This document shows, piece by piece, positions 1 to 13,416 of a stretch of 64,000 nucleotides of DNA. A program made the position numbers and the translations under genes. How positions within the stretch are numbered: the first letter of the stretch is position 1; every line of letters starts with the position of its first letter. The DNA is from Nematostella vectensis (lineage: Eukaryota; Cnidaria; Anthozoa; Actiniaria; Edwardsiidae): positions 6,509,501-6,573,500 of the forward strand of contig NC_064035.1 of NCBI RefSeq assembly GCF_932526225.1. The letters run 5' to 3'. The notes under the pieces were generated by a model. It saw only the letters and a program-made list of their open reading frames with translations, did not search any database and was not told the DNA's origin.

Positions 1-1330
1 TAATAATGATGATGGTGATGATGATAATTTATATTTCTAAAATAATTTCTATTTTTGACGACGTCAACGATTTCACAGATTACGCGGCCAACTTGTTATA
101 CCCCCTTCCCCCCATCTACATGACACATAACAAGTTTAGTTGTCATACGACGTGAATGACGTCACGTAACCATCTCACTGCTCCCCACTTGAAACATACA
201 TCACACCTACCGAGTTTTGTTGTCACACGATGTTTCTTTAATGAAAAATAAATGTTTTTTTATGAAGTCAGCATATTTTGGCTTCTAGTGACGTCATTGA
301 TGATGTCACAATGACGTGACTATATTGGTGCACCCCCTTGACACCTTGTTGTAAAACAATGTTTCTTTCAAGAGATATGAATGATTTTGCTTTTAATCAC
401 GTTTTTTGCTTAAAGTAAGGTAATCGATGACGTCACATAACACGTGACCATATTGTTGCATCCCCCTTGACACTTACATGACACCTAACCGAGTTTGGTT
501 TCCATACAATGATTCCTTCGTAAAATATAGATATGTTATAGTTTGATGACGTCAGCATATTTTGCTTCTAGTGACTTTACCGATGACGTCACAATCCCGT
601 GACTATATTTGTGCACCCCCCTTGACACCTTCACGACACATACCAAGATTGGTTGTTATATGATGTTTTTTCATGAGATATGGATATTTTTGTTCTTAAT
701 GAAATCGGAGTAGTTTTGCTTTTAGTGACATTCTCGATGACGTCACAAATCACGTGACCATATTGTTGCATCCCTATTGACACATACATAACACATACCA
801 AGTTTGGTTGTCATACGATGTTTCGTTTAGGAAATATGAATATAGGTGTGATAGTTATCATCTTGATAGTTTTTCTTAAAATGACGTCATCGATGACGTC
901 ACGCATCACGCGACCATATCGTGGCACCACCCTTGACACATACATGACACCTACCAAGTTTGGTTGTTATGCAATGTTTCTTTCAGGAGATATGAATGTT
1001 TTTTTTTATTTTGTTGACGTCGGCATATTTTTCTTCTAGTTACGTCATTGATGACGTCACAATCACGTGACCATATTGGAGCAGCCCCCTTGACACCAAC
1101 ATGACACCTACCAAGTTTGGTTGTAAAACAATGTTTCTTTCAAGAGATATGAATGTTTTTGCTTTTAATCACGTTTTTGCTTTAAGTGACGTCATCGATG
1201 ACGTCACACAACATGTGACCATATTGTTGCATCCCCCTTGATACCTACATGACACCTACCGAGTTTGGTTGCCATATGATGTTTCCTTCCTGAAATGTAA
1301 ATATTTTCTATTTTGATGACGAAGCAAACT
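1..1330. repeat. ~155-bp satellite with TGACGTCA palindromes
   Basis: About eight diverged copies of a ~155-bp unit lie head to tail. Each has a GATGACGTCAC core (near 301, 427, 583, 736, 892, 1049 and 1197), then a C-run with TTGACACCTACATGACACC and GTTTGGTTGTCATACGATGTTTC. The array appears to continue left of the window. The same unit recurs inside the transposon at 58.5-59.1 kb (reverse orientation) and 60.5-60.7 kb (forward orientation), so this is probably part of a related element. No coding potential is seen. Confidence 0.85.
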
Positions 1331-2938
1331 ATTATTAGCATGCGAGGTCTAGCTGCGAGGTGGAAAGTCTGCAAGGCTGTCATCGGTGCATAGTAATCTG
1401 TTATATAAATTAAACAAAAATAAGAGATAACAGATTACTTACCTTGCTTCGAAAACTGATAGTTCTGAATTTTAGACCGCGAAAAATTATGAAATCCGTA
1501 TCGAATGCCCGGTGACAGCCTCGCGCTATAATTTGTTCGCTCCGTGTTCAGCCGAGAGTACCTCGTTGTCCAACGGCGGCGGTCAAGGATCCAAATGGCT
1601 GCTTACTCGTTTTAAAAAATGGCTAGCGGCCAGGGAAAATGATTTAGCTCGGATGTTTTGCCACATATCGAATGTAAGTGTACCCTGGCATAGGTCTGCG
1701 AGATAAAAATGTTTCGTTTGTTGTATTTTCCACGCGAATTTCGACGGTATTTGAGTGCTACAGAAAATGGCGCCTCCAACCTTGTCTCTTTCCTTAGTAG
1801 GGGGAGAGAGGTCATATATTCCGTTACAAAAAAAAAACAAATCGTATATTACACATAAATATGTCAACAACAAGGCATGTTCTAAGTTTTAAGGAAATTT
1901 TATTGGCAATGTTTCACAAAAAAATCGCGACTTCAATCCACTCGTTTTACCTCTAAGAATAACAGCCGATTCCAAGCTACGAACAAGCTTCAAAACCATT
2001 GCCTGGGCTACCTGTGCATAGACATGCTTTATTATAGCTCCTTAAAAAATTCTGCTATAAGTTGAAGAAAATAAACAAAAAGGGAGAGAAAGTTAAAACA
2101 GGGATATTAACATATTTACAAATTAATAGATGCTATACACTCCTTTTTTATAAGAGTCCAGGCAGAGATTTCAACAAATTTTAAGAACATGCTAAGAACA
2201 TACCAAGGCTCAGATAGCAGATAGTAACAACCTTATTATTGCTATTGATCATTTGTGTAATTCCCTTCCTAAAAATTCATTGGGTATTATATTCTTATAT
2301 ACACTAAAATATAAGAACATCGTTAAGAACACATTCAGCCTGAAAATGTCCCAAAAATAAGAACGGCCCAGCCTCAACTGAGAATTTGACATTCTTATAA
2401 AAATAAAGAGTGCATACAATTTAAGAATTCACATTAAAGGAAGGCAGATGCTTGTTTTTTTAAGGTTTATATGTTCTAAGATTTAACATGACTTAGGCAA
2501 TGAGTTGGAAAGTTTAGCGCCACGAAAAGCGAAAGAGCGCTAATTAGTCTTAAGCCTGCATTTCGGTAGGATGAGAGAGGACATGTTACGAGTACATCGG
2601 CCTGGGGAACTGTGTCTGTATAGTTTCTGGAGGTAAGCAGCAAAACATACAAACAGCGACTAGTCAGACGTAAACGAACAGCTCATGGAAAGGGAACACA
2701 GAAATTATTGATATTTTACTTGCTTTCACACTAAGCTAGAAAAGACACAATTCATGAATTGCAAAAAAATATTCTGGACTTTGATTCACATTTGTAAAAG
2801 AGTAACAATTTCAAAATCTCCAACAGTAATAACAAATGCCCGGTCGTTCCCGAGCAACAGCCGAAGACAACCGGCTGTTTTCTTCAAGCATAAATACGAC
2901 AGAGAAACAACCCACAACCAACACTACCCTGACAGTAA
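1331..2938. other. Intergenic stretch, one possible orphan exon
   Basis: Mostly AT-rich sequence without a recognisable gene. A perfect 13-bp inverted repeat (1392-1404 and 1427-1439, AGTAATCTGTTAT) forms a hairpin with a 22-nt loop. An open stretch ending at a good donor (AAT|GTAAGTG near 1673, plus strand) could be an orphan exon. It reads ...LLTRFKKWLAARENDLARMF, but it has no ATG in frame and no recognised family. Confidence 0.4.
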
Positions 2939-3339
2939 GACCCCGTCCCCACGTATCCGTTTTCGTTTGAAAACGCAATTTTTTTTGTTCCGTTTTCAAA
3001 AAAATCCGCGTCCACACGAAGCGTTTTCATTTTGATACGACATGTCCCCACGAAAACGCAAAAAGGATACGAAAACGATAACAGGCTCTACAGCGCATGC
3101 GTACTCGCGCGCCAAGTGGACTGGACCTGAGTTATCACGCCATCGTTTTCGAAAGGTTCCGTTTTCGTCCGTCCCCACGGCACCGAAAGGGTATTGTTTT
3201 CAAATTGTTCCACTCTGGAGATCGTTTTCAAATCGTTCCGTTTTCGATCATCGTTTTCGCGTTTCCGTGTGGACGATTCCCGTATCCGTAACAAAAAGGT
3301 TGCGTTTTCAAACTAAAACGGATACGTGGGGACGGGGTC
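2939..3339. mobile_element. 401-bp MITE, Harbinger-like (TAA TSD)
   Basis: Inverted termini of about 45 bp begin GACCCCGTCCCCACGTATCC and end with its reverse complement. They are flanked by the direct repeat TAA (2936-2938 and 3340-3342). The inside is built from repeated CGTTTTC/GAAAACG words and has no transposase. A 3-bp TWA-type duplication fits PIF/Harbinger non-autonomous elements; that assignment is inference. Confidence 0.75.
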
Positions 3340-3342
3340 TAA

Positions 3343-5010
3343 GCATCTTAAATACGCACGCGCACTCTCACTCGTCATTTGACATCACTGAAGTGCAGAG
3401 CTCCATAGAGAGAAGCCAGAAAGCTATAATAGAGTTCAAAATTGGCCGAAAACACACCATTGAAGTAAATACAATCTATTTATTAGCCATTTCTTAGAAC
3501 AAAACGAAAAATAACCGAGGATAAGAGAGATTTTGAAGTGATGAATTTTGCAAATTTGTTGTTTGTCCGCGCGCGCACCTGAATGACGCTATTTCAAATG
3601 AGCGCGTTTTTTTTTTTTTTTTGGGGGGGGGGAATGACACCCTTCCCATGATGCATTTCGTCAAAGCATATTACCAACCGCCGCGCGTCATGATGGCGCG
3701 CAGATGATCTTAGTAACTAGCTTGACTGTCGCCGAATGCTTCGACAATGAAAATTCAAGATTTAAATTTGAGAACAGATGTTTTCTTTGCCTTTCAAATC
3801 CACGGCCTTTCCCCACGGGCCTTCATTACTCAATCCCGGACGCTTTAACGATTTAATTTCAATACCTATACCTTTTATACTGTATTTTCATTTTTCTTGG
3901 TAAAGATTGCACTGATTTCCACGAGAAATTTGTTTCCTACAGCTAAAAATGACTACAAAATAACTTTTAAAAATAGCGTGCGCGCGCGCCGGGAATGGCG
4001 TCATTTTCGATTGCTCGTGAAGCGCGCGCAAACAGATTGAAAAATAAAATACACAATAACTTCATTTTCTAGCCGAAGTTGGCAAAATATTCCTCGGCCT
4101 CAAGGCTTAGTTGTAGTCTAATTATTTTTCTGGCAAATCCTCATCAAATCTGTGCTTGATATATTATTTTAGTCAGTCAAAAGCTAAGACAACCGATTCG
4201 TGCCATCCCCAGTAAAACAGGAAGGACAGCAAGATGATCAATTTTCAGAAACCAAGTAGTCTATCTTCAAGGCCAAAATTCGCCCCTTAGGAGTGGGGTA
4301 GTTTAGAGGTAGACCCCGATTAATAGTTTACTAAAGGCCTGATGAATCGAACTAGCAAAAGTATTTAGGTAGAGAGTCCTTAGAATACGAAATATTTGTC
4401 TTACATAAATGTAGACAAACAAAAGACGGCGGGGTAATGTTTCGGAGTCTTAGTTTGCATCGCAAAACTCACAACCCAAATCTACTCACAATTATTACAT
4501 AATGTATGAAAAACACACACATGAGCTAGCTTATGACCCCAACTTTATTAATTCCTTTAGGTTTCAATTTACTTGTTTTACACATTTAATAAGGATAATT
4601 TGACATTTCCTTCGAAGCAATTTGACGGATTTTTCCCGCGGATTTCGCGCGTTTTTTTTTTGCTGCTTAGAAAATCACGCCCAAGTGCTCATGGACAGGG
4701 TGTCAACCCCCCCCCCCCTTCCCCCCCCCCCCTACACGCTGTTTTTGAATTTTATTTTTCAATTTAAACGAGCGCGCGCTGTGTTTAATTTCTCGAATAC
4801 AATTTTTGCTCGTTTTTTTAGAGAATTTACTACAAACTTTCCCGAATATGCATGATAGCTCTTTAACAATATCTTGTATTTTACAGTTCTTGTAGTTTGT
4901 CGTACGCTTTTACTTTTTGCTATTGTTTTCTTCTGGCATTTTCAGAGGTCCTCACTCAATGAAGTCTAGCTATGAATGGCGACGATTTGCTCAAATGTAT
5001 GTTTCTTTTT
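3343..5010. other. Intergenic, no gene seen
   Basis: AT-rich DNA with CGCG-rich patches, a T18-G10 run near 3608-3633 and C-runs near 4708-4732. A TTTATT (AATAAA on the minus strand) at 4751-4756 is a weak candidate poly(A) signal for the ankyrin gene ending at 5011. Nothing else could be supported. Confidence 0.5.
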
Positions 5011-8000
5011 TCACTTCAAAGTGAATGATTTTCTATACAATGGTGGCCTTGGAAATTGAAGTGCCCCCAGGTAGACGAATTCCTCAGACGCTGTGCCCTC
5101 GCTTAGGATTTTAACAATATCAAGAAGTTCGGTCTCTGTCAAATTTGTTTGAATTGAAAGCAGGTCCTTTTTCATCAATGGTGCCATACTTGGTAATATC
5201 CAATTTTTCTCTATCTGTTTTTTCATGAAATCCAAAGTGTACGCCATGAACCTAAGCCGAATGTATCGCATTGTCCCGTCACGCCAAAGGCACAACATTG
5301 TCTTGTTCAAAGCGGAAATATCCTCCTCGTCTGCCAAATTTTTTGCCTCTTCCAGTAACTCGAGGAAGGACATATAGTAGTCTTGAAAGTTTTTGTTCTC
5401 AATTTTATAATCCCTGGTGACGTCTTCAATTAGAGTTCTTGTCTGTTCAGTGCACATATCGGGTATTTTTTGCTTGTCGGTCGTGATGTTTATTAGGCGT
5501 TTAATATCCCTGGCATTGTTTGATTTGATACAGCGATAGTTTCCAGAAAAAAGCACCATAAACTTCCATGTTTTAGTGAAAAAATCAATTTCTTTGTCAA
5601 AATATTCCTTTAGCTCTTTCCAGAATTGGATTAATGAAAATGCGCTATCTGATAACCGCTTTTGTAAGCTACCGCGAGGAGAACGCTTGAAGTGAACAAT
5701 TGGCAAATATTCAGAACATGTTTCAGGCTTCGATCGACAAAGGAAATTCAAGTCGTATGGATTTGCTGAGATTTTCAACATATCAACCGGAAACGTGTTA
5801 AATAATGTATTGAATAATAAAAAGTATCTTGCTGTAACTTTTGGGCGGTAAGTTAAGGCCATGTCAGCGCTATACATTTGTATCACTGATAAAGTTTTCT
5901 TCCAAGACGAGTGTTCCACATTCGCATTTAAAAAAGCTAAATAATAAGGCGTGATACCATGTTTAGTAACACAGTGTTCATCAAGCCCTCTGATAATCTG
6001 CGGCAAGGTTTTTTGTAGCTCTAACAACAACACGATGAGATGGTACATCCCCCTTGAGGCAGCAATATGGTAAAGAGTGAGCCTTGTAAACTTCGGATTG
6101 CAACCTATTTTAATTTCTTTTTTTCGCTGTTTAATATGCTGCGTAATGATTTCTTTTGCTGTAACAGATCCAAGAAAGATTTCAACATCAGTCATGATAC
6201 TCGGCTCGTGAAAATTCATGTGTGGGCGATACTTAACGGCGAACTGTATTGCAAGGGACAAAGCACTTCTTCCATCTTCTGTTTCCAAGCTCAGGTCAGC
6301 TCCCATATCCAGGAATTTTTTTACCGCCAACAAATTTCCTCCTTGGGCCGCCCGGTGCAGTGGCAAAAATCCTTCATTGTCGAAGCATTTATTGAGAACG
6401 TTATAGCCCTTACGTAGATTGTGTGACTTAATCGCTCGAATCAGAGGCCCATCGCCAACTTGTACTGTGACGTTTTTGCCATCGACCAGATTTCTTTCGT
6501 AGTCAAAAAGGAGGTAATCAAACATATCATCCTTTTTTAAAGGAAAAACATCGCCCGATTCTTGAAACATGTCAAGGTAATGCAGGTAGTGTAACTTGTG
6601 ATATGCTGATAGATGAACAACAGAATCTTTAAAGTATTCCCCACATTTGATCTCAGCCTTAACCTTATGCTTGGCTAGTACCTTGGCCATGTTGCGCCCG
6701 CCATTGCGCAAGTAGGTGAGCAGTGGAGTGTCCCCAGACACGTCTGCGCGACAGTTCACGTCCATACCAGCACTCAAAAGCCTATCTGCCACGTATACGT
6801 AGTTTTTTCTGACGGAAGAGACGAGGAAAGAGCAGTTCAGTGTCGTATTCCCCATACGGCACGTGGAGGACGCAGGGCGTCGCCCATAAGGTATTATACC
6901 GGTCTTATTTACCTCTTCCTTGCGCATGCGATCTTTAATCAAGGAAGCTATGAAGCTATCCACGTGGGAAATGAACATTGCCGTGGTGGAAAAAAGAACA
7001 ATCGGTGAAGATGCCAAGGGTATGTCGGTTGCCAATAACTTACAAGACACCAACTTGCCCTTTCTCAGGAATGAAAGCTCTTCTTCGCTCATCATTTCAA
7101 ACACACTCTGAATGATTGATGCATTTATCTTTGCCTTTAGATAAATCTTCAGTATAGATGAAGACAGTGAATGTTTCGGAACTACCTCGGCGATGAGACT
7201 GTCTAATTTTTCCTTTAAATTTGAATCAACCATATCGGCTCGGTTTCTCACGTAGGGGTCCTTGAAGATTAGTTTTTGGTCATCAAGAGCGTCTAACATG
7301 ATAGGCGACCGTCCAGTCTTATCGACGGCGAATATATCAGCACCGAGATGAACAAGCCGTTTGAATACATTTTCCGCCTTACATTCTACAGCGTAGATAA
7401 ATGGTGTCTGCCCTAGAATATCCCTACTATTAACGTCCACCTTGTACACATTTACAAATAGCGATAGGACGGCAGCGCGGCCATGACACGCGGCAACGTG
7501 TATCGGCTGTGATCCATGGACGTCAACAGCCGATGTGTCGGCGCCATTTTCAGCAAGAAGTCGAACAATATTGATAAGACCATGTCGTGCTGCCAAGTGA
7601 AGCGCAGTAGATGCACAGCAACAGGGTTCCAAATGTATCGTAGTGTCGTTAACTCTTTTTCGTGGGTAATCAAAGTATGCTTTGTCACAACGCAAGGACG
7701 ATCCCACTCCTGCCCATAGGAGCTTTTTCAGTGATGAGTAGCTATTGTGGACGACAGCTTTGTGAATTGGAAGCATTCCTAAGTAGTCAGGACAATTGAT
7801 GGCACTAGTATTTCCGTGCACTAGCAAACCAACAATTTCTGGCAGATCCATAGAACAAGCAATATGCAATGCTGTCTCACACTTCCAAAGGTACTCATCG
7901 TCGAATATCTGTCCACTTGGCTGCTTCATGTAGTTTGAAGAGATGGAATAAGCACGCGGAATACACTCATCCAAAACACCGACTTGGAGAAGAAACTTGA

Positions 8001-11000
8001 CAGTGTAATAATGGCCTCCTGCGGTAGCACTACGAAGAAGCCGAGCGTCGTACTTTGCGCCGTGTCGGTGCAAAATCTTCATGACAGACACGTGGCCATT
8101 TTCAGCAGCTATCTGCATTGGTGTATTACCGGCGCCGGACTCAGCGTCTAATCTTAGGTTGTGACTCAACAGCAATTCGACAGTGTCTTCATGGCCTCCT
8201 TGTGCTGCTGCATGCAACAAAGAGTAACCGCACATCATTTGTTTGCAGTCTTTCACGGGGTTCTCGGAGCGCTGCTGAATATCAGTGTCAAGTGGGCTTG
8301 TAACGTAAAAAAGGTTAGCTCCTTTTTCCCATAGGCTTTCCACTACCTTGTCATGACCAGAGACTGCGGCTATAAATGCAGGAGTACGGCTGCTACTGTC
8401 AAGAGAGTCCATGGACACAAAATGACTCGCAAGAAGTTCTATAACGTCAGGATTCGACGAGCTACTAGCAGCGAGATGCAATGCGGTTAGATTGGTATTA
8501 CCATCTGTGCAATTCACCAACTTCGAATCCACACTAAGAAACATCTCTTTGTATTGTTTTGAGCGCTGACTTTCACAGATATGACATGCAAGATTGTAAC
8601 CAAATTTATAGTCAAATATTGCCTCAGAGTCATTCAACCTTGTCAGGTAAAACTCTGCAAGGTGTTCATGCCCTTTCGTTTTACTGACATAAAAAGGTCC
8701 ACCAAACGTTATATTGCTGGTCAACCATTCCGAAAGGGTACTGTGAAACAGCTTCAGTTTTTGGTCTGCTCCAGAAAAGCTGAGAAACATCGACATTTTT
8801 TTCACTTTAGGGACAAAGTCATACTCGTAATCCAGGCCATCTGAATTTTGAAGAATTTTAAACAGTTCTTTTACAGGTAACGGCTCGTAGGTCGCTATGA
8901 GTATTTCCAGTATTTTTCGTACTTCACGGAACTCCTCATTTGTAAAATGACGCTTGAAATAGGCGTGGTAAACTCCATGGATGGATTTTGGAAGATCTTT
9001 CATTTGTACTCTCTCAATCTCTCTATATTGTAAGACCAGTTTGATGAGTAGAAAGTTGCCTTCGCTTAATTCGACTAAAGATGAGATAGAATGTTGAAAG
9101 TCACTTGAAAGATATGTCATCAAGCGTGACAAGTATGACGACTGTTCATAAAGTGTTCGTGCCACGTATTCTTCAATGTCGCGCAAGTTTCTCGGATCAT
9201 CCTTTTTTATTTCAATAATAGGTAACTGAGAAAATTCTTGTAAAACCATAGGAACATTTTGAGATGTGAAAATTACTTTAACCCAGAAGGGGATACGATC
9301 CATCTTCTTACTAAAAAGATCTGCAATATCATTTTGTTTTGCGTTGCTCGTGACGCACTCATCCAACGCATCTACAATCAAAAACATTTCTTTAGGCGGA
9401 GAGTCTTTTAAATGGCGAAGTGGAGTAAGGACAGCTGTGTCAAAACAGCCCGGGGAGTCATGCTCACACGTATCTAAAGTCTTCTGGATAAACGGATCCC
9501 TCGAGATTAGATCCGAATATTCCTGAATCCTTGAGGCGATCATGGCTGCCAGATTTCGCACTAACTTGGCTGGATCTTTGGTGTTCCGATGGGATTGAAT
9601 GCACATATGATATCCAAGAATGTGACTATGCATAGAATTATTAGAAAGTTGAGAACAAATAATATTTGCCACAAAGGAAGATTTCCCCGATCCTGGATCT
9701 CCGGTGATTATGACGCCTTTACTGATCTTGTTTTCGTCCATAGTGTTAAGCAGTTTTCCCAGTAGCCACTGACGACCAGTGAAGTCGTGCCTTGAGGAGG
9801 CCAGCTGATCCAAGAAGTCGAACTCTTGGAGGTGTAGGTGTTTGACTAGATGGGGTATGGCGTTACAACCTGACATGATAAAAGTGAGAAAAAAAGATTA
9901 GTAAAGATCAGTTTTGTAATTAGGGAAAAACGGACTGTCTTAAGCTTTGGAATCGAGGCCGTAGCAAGCAGGGGAGGGAAAAAGGGGGAGGGGGAGGGGG
10001 AGGGGGAGGGGGAGGGGGAGGGGAGGAGAGGGCTAAATGAACCTTTCTCTAATTAACAATTAGTTAAAAAAAGTAAGGGCACCGACCCCTAGACCAGTAC
10101 CTGGTATGGGAACTGACTATAAATTACCCCGTCCCAGCCCCTCCCCTGCTAGAAAACCCCCTCGGAAACCTGCGCTCACCTTTGTCTGAAGTGCCCTCGT
10201 CAAGAACATAAGCAAGGCACATAAACAGGCAGAATGCCAACAGCCTCTTGGATAGGTTGCTGTGAGCTACTTGACTAATCGTTGTCAAAATACAAGACAG
10301 TAAAAATGGAAAGACGCGTGAAAGGCTCATGAAGATCTTTCTTTGTCTGTCTGTACTATTTACGTCACCCATGCATACTTTTGAATCAACCTCATGCCTG
10401 AGTTCATCAAGCTTTTGTCCTGTTTCCTCTTGAGCTTTATTGAGTTTATTTAACTTGTCATCAGTATCCTTTTTTGATGAGTAAATCAAATCTTTGAGAA
10501 CTTTTAGCTCTATCTCATCAAAGCTTATCATATCGTCCGTTTCCAGCTTTTGGATTTTCAATAGAGCATGCTGTGCAATTGGGTCAGGTTGTAACTCAGG
10601 ATCCTGAAGAAAATTTTTTAAAGATGTAAAAGCATCCTGCACTTGGACGTCTTGTAGTTCTTGACTTGGTGCATGCATGCAGTTATTACGAGTAATGCGA
10701 ACTGCGTCAACAAGGACTTGCTGAACCTTAAATACATCACACCAATATAAGAGGTTCAAGAGTCCAGTGGGATCTGTGGTCGCCGCGTTGACACATGCAG
10801 CCACATGCACACCTAGTGAGGGCATGTACAGCTTGGCTACCTCCCATTGACCATGGACTGGATCGGTCCATTTAGTAGAGTCGCTCTGTTGCCATAAGGG
10901 CTTACCCCTGCGATGATGACCAGTTAGCTCACGAGCCCAGACGCAGCCCTTCGTATGACCAGCACGTGCTAAAGGTGGGCATGTACAGATTGGGGCAGCA

Positions 11001-11176
11001 ACAAGTTTGGTCAGCAAAGAGGCATGGAAGTTTGCTATTTCCTTTTCGACATAAGGATGGGCCCCTTCACATGTGATAGACAGGGCATAGCAAACTTTCA
11101 ACCAGTTTCTGTACCGTTTATTCTTCAGCTTGCCCTCCCATACTGGAGCTACTGCTTTCACAGCACATGCAGCCAT
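5011..11176 (-). CDS. HEPN/CXorf38-like - P-loop NTPase - ankyrin repeat protein
   Basis: Two coding exons, 11176-10180 and 9869-5011, join in phase 1 (donor AAAG|GTGAGC, acceptor CATGTCAG|GT) to give ~1951 aa. A splice acceptor at 11195/11196, just before the ATG, implies an upstream non-coding exon. Residues ~1-190 resemble the CXorf38/DUF4559 family (WEVAKLYMPS, NLLYWCDVF) and contain R163-x4-H168 in RNNCMH, the spacing of the HEPN RNase motif. A coiled stretch and two hydrophobic segments (~281-303 and ~311-326) follow. The NTPase has a P-loop GDPGSGKS at 389-396 and Walker B MFLIVDALDE at 494-503, in the style of TANC/ANKRD50 STAND ATPases. From ~790 on there are many ankyrin repeats in two blocks, then a ~300-aa unrecognised tail. 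The role is inferred: a membrane-linked NLR-like sensor or scaffold. RNase activity is untested. Confidence 0.85.
9870..10179 (-). repeat. Intron with (GGGGGA)n tract
   Basis: The only intron found within the coding part of the ankyrin gene. It carries a G-rich hexanucleotide run on the plus strand at about 9970-10025 that could form a G-quadruplex in the template. It is flanked by consensus splice sites and restores the reading frame. Confidence 0.7.
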
Positions 11177-11298
11177 CTCACCAGATGATATGCAGCTGAA
11201 AGATAAATAAATCAATATATAACAATGGAATACAAAAAATTGACATTCTTATTAATTGTGATATGTGTCAAGGTTTTTTCAAGGTAACTTGCCCCTCA

Positions 11299-11414
11299 GT
11301 AATACGAGCAGAAAAATTGTACAACTTTTGTGGTAGTAAAACGCGCAACATCGCCTTCGAACTTATTTTGCAAATGCTGCCACAAAAGTTGTATGGTTTT
11401 GCTGCTCGTATTAC
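11299..11414. mobile_element. Short hairpin element (MITE-like)
   Basis: Arms 11299-11333 and 11380-11414 are near-perfect inverted repeats (GTAATACGAGCAG ... ACAACTTTTGTGG) around a 46-bp centre. No clear target duplication was found. It lies upstream of the ankyrin gene and may overlap its promoter or first intron. Confidence 0.55.
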
Positions 11415-12456
11415 CGTACTTTAAGGGACGACTTTATGAACTTAGGACCGAACGCTTTGGATGTGTTGTGTTGATCAACTGCATGCCCAATACCACTGCA
11501 GAATGTGGGTCTGGATAGTCAGATTCGTAAGAAACGCGAGTCTTCAGAACAATACTTAAAGTCCCGTCTGTACATAATGAAGGCCGATTTATCCTTTGTT
11601 AGTCTATTAGACAATAAAATCTGCAATAAACGGTTAGATATTCCACGTTTTCTCGGATAAGGACGTTAAACCGTCGGTCCCGTCTCTCCAATACTACACT
11701 ACACTAATCTGAACCGGAGGGACGTAAAAGAACCGCCTAGGACGCAAGTAGAAACCCTAGAAGTGACCACTGTCACGGAGGAAAATAACGCAATAGAGAA
11801 TAACGTTATCTTGGATAACCTTATATTTTATTTTAGTAAGTCGCCGACCTTCCTGAAGTTAATGGACATGTTTTGTTTAGTAATGGACATGCATTTTATA
11901 GATAAACGATTTATCTTGACAGAGTAACTTTAACCGTTCTGCTAATAAAGGTTCCTCCCATGACACAGTGGAAAAGTGGGAGTTGCGCGTCCCTTTTCAA
12001 GTGGTACTTGAGAATCGGGATTTGGCCACAAATTCTCCTTTCGTCCTTTGAAACACAGGGTTTACCCTAAGTAGGCTTCAGACCTAGCCGTCGGTAGAAT
12101 TAGGTTTTAGTACATTTTAAGTCTTTGACTGCAAAAATGGGGGAGGGGGAGGAGGAGGAGGAGGATTTCATGCTCGCCTGGCAGTGTTTATCAAAACAAA
12201 CCACAGAGGGAAACTATTTGTAGTCTCTATTCTACCCAAAACTGGAACTAACAAAATAATCATCCTAAACATGGTGTTTCTCCCCTTTTTTTTATATCGA
12301 TCCCTGTTTAAACTTCTCAAAACGTAAGCATGCTGTAAGATTAACAAATACCCGTAACACATGTATTAAAATTAACAAATAAATTTTAAAACTTTCTGTA
12401 TAATAAAGGGATCATCAAGCAATTTATTTACTGTGGTGTTTAAGCCTACAGCTATT

Positions 12457-12578
12457 ACCTCTAATCTCTATCTATGGTTTTTAACCCTCCTTTTTATAGT
12501 ACCTCTAATCTCTATCTATGGTTTTTACCCCTCCTTTTTATAGTACCTCTAATCTCTATCTATGGTTTTTACCCCTCC
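12457..12578. repeat. 44-bp tandem repeat, 2.8 copies
   Basis: Two full copies and one partial copy of a pyrimidine-rich 44-bp unit beginning ACCTCTAATCTCTATC. They start at 12457, 12501 and 12545 and are nearly identical. Confidence 0.85.
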
Positions 12579-13416
12579 TTACACCTCCTAGTCTATTGCT
12601 CTTACTCCTCCATACACATACGGTAGTCAGTAGAACACAGGTTTTTTTTTCTCCCTTTTTAACCGTTTCACTCGCGGCTACAAGTAGGCTATAGATTCCT
12701 AAAAAACACTCGGGCTATCAACAGATCAATGCTGTCTATTGTCAATAAACATATGCGTTATTTGTTGTGGTTATACGTTATGCTACCCGCCTCGATCAGC
12801 ACTGCTTTTGCGGAAATACTTAAGTAAAACTGTAATACTTTTCTATAATGGTCAACAGAATTGAGATGGACCGTGCGCTGTGAAAGGATACCATCTAAAT
12901 CCAAGCATCATCAATCGATTTTGTTTATTTGCGAACTTACCTTGCGATTTGGTACGCTTTATCTTTCTCGGCGCAAAATGAGAGCGCTAGCACTTCAGAA
13001 GAAGTCTTTAACAGGCTTAAAGTTGGGGAATATTTCTTCAATTGAGCGTATTTTACGATGAATTTCTTGCCCGTTCTGCTGTAGAACTTCTAGGAATTCA
13101 GCGCAGACAAACAGGAAACAATGCAGCCATACCACAGGAAGCCCAATTTTGCTGTCTGTAACTCGTGCACAGGATGTGCATCAATCCTAAGGATCCTAGG
13201 AAGCTTAGCTTACGTAGCGGTTTGAAGAAAGTTTAAATTGTTTCAAATTATCGACATAAATACAAACATTTAACAGGTTTATAACACCTTCTTTGATAAA
13301 GCAATCGATTTGTACGTGTAACGCTAGATACATATTTGGGTACAGGTAAAACGCGCGCAAAAGAACATATACGCTCAGAAGTTGAGGGCGCTGCCAAGCG
13401 CAAGCTCTATCAAAAT

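Noticed and set aside
1512-1706. Small gene on the plus strand
   Set aside because: It has no ATG in frame at that start and no recognised domain; at best it is an orphan exon.
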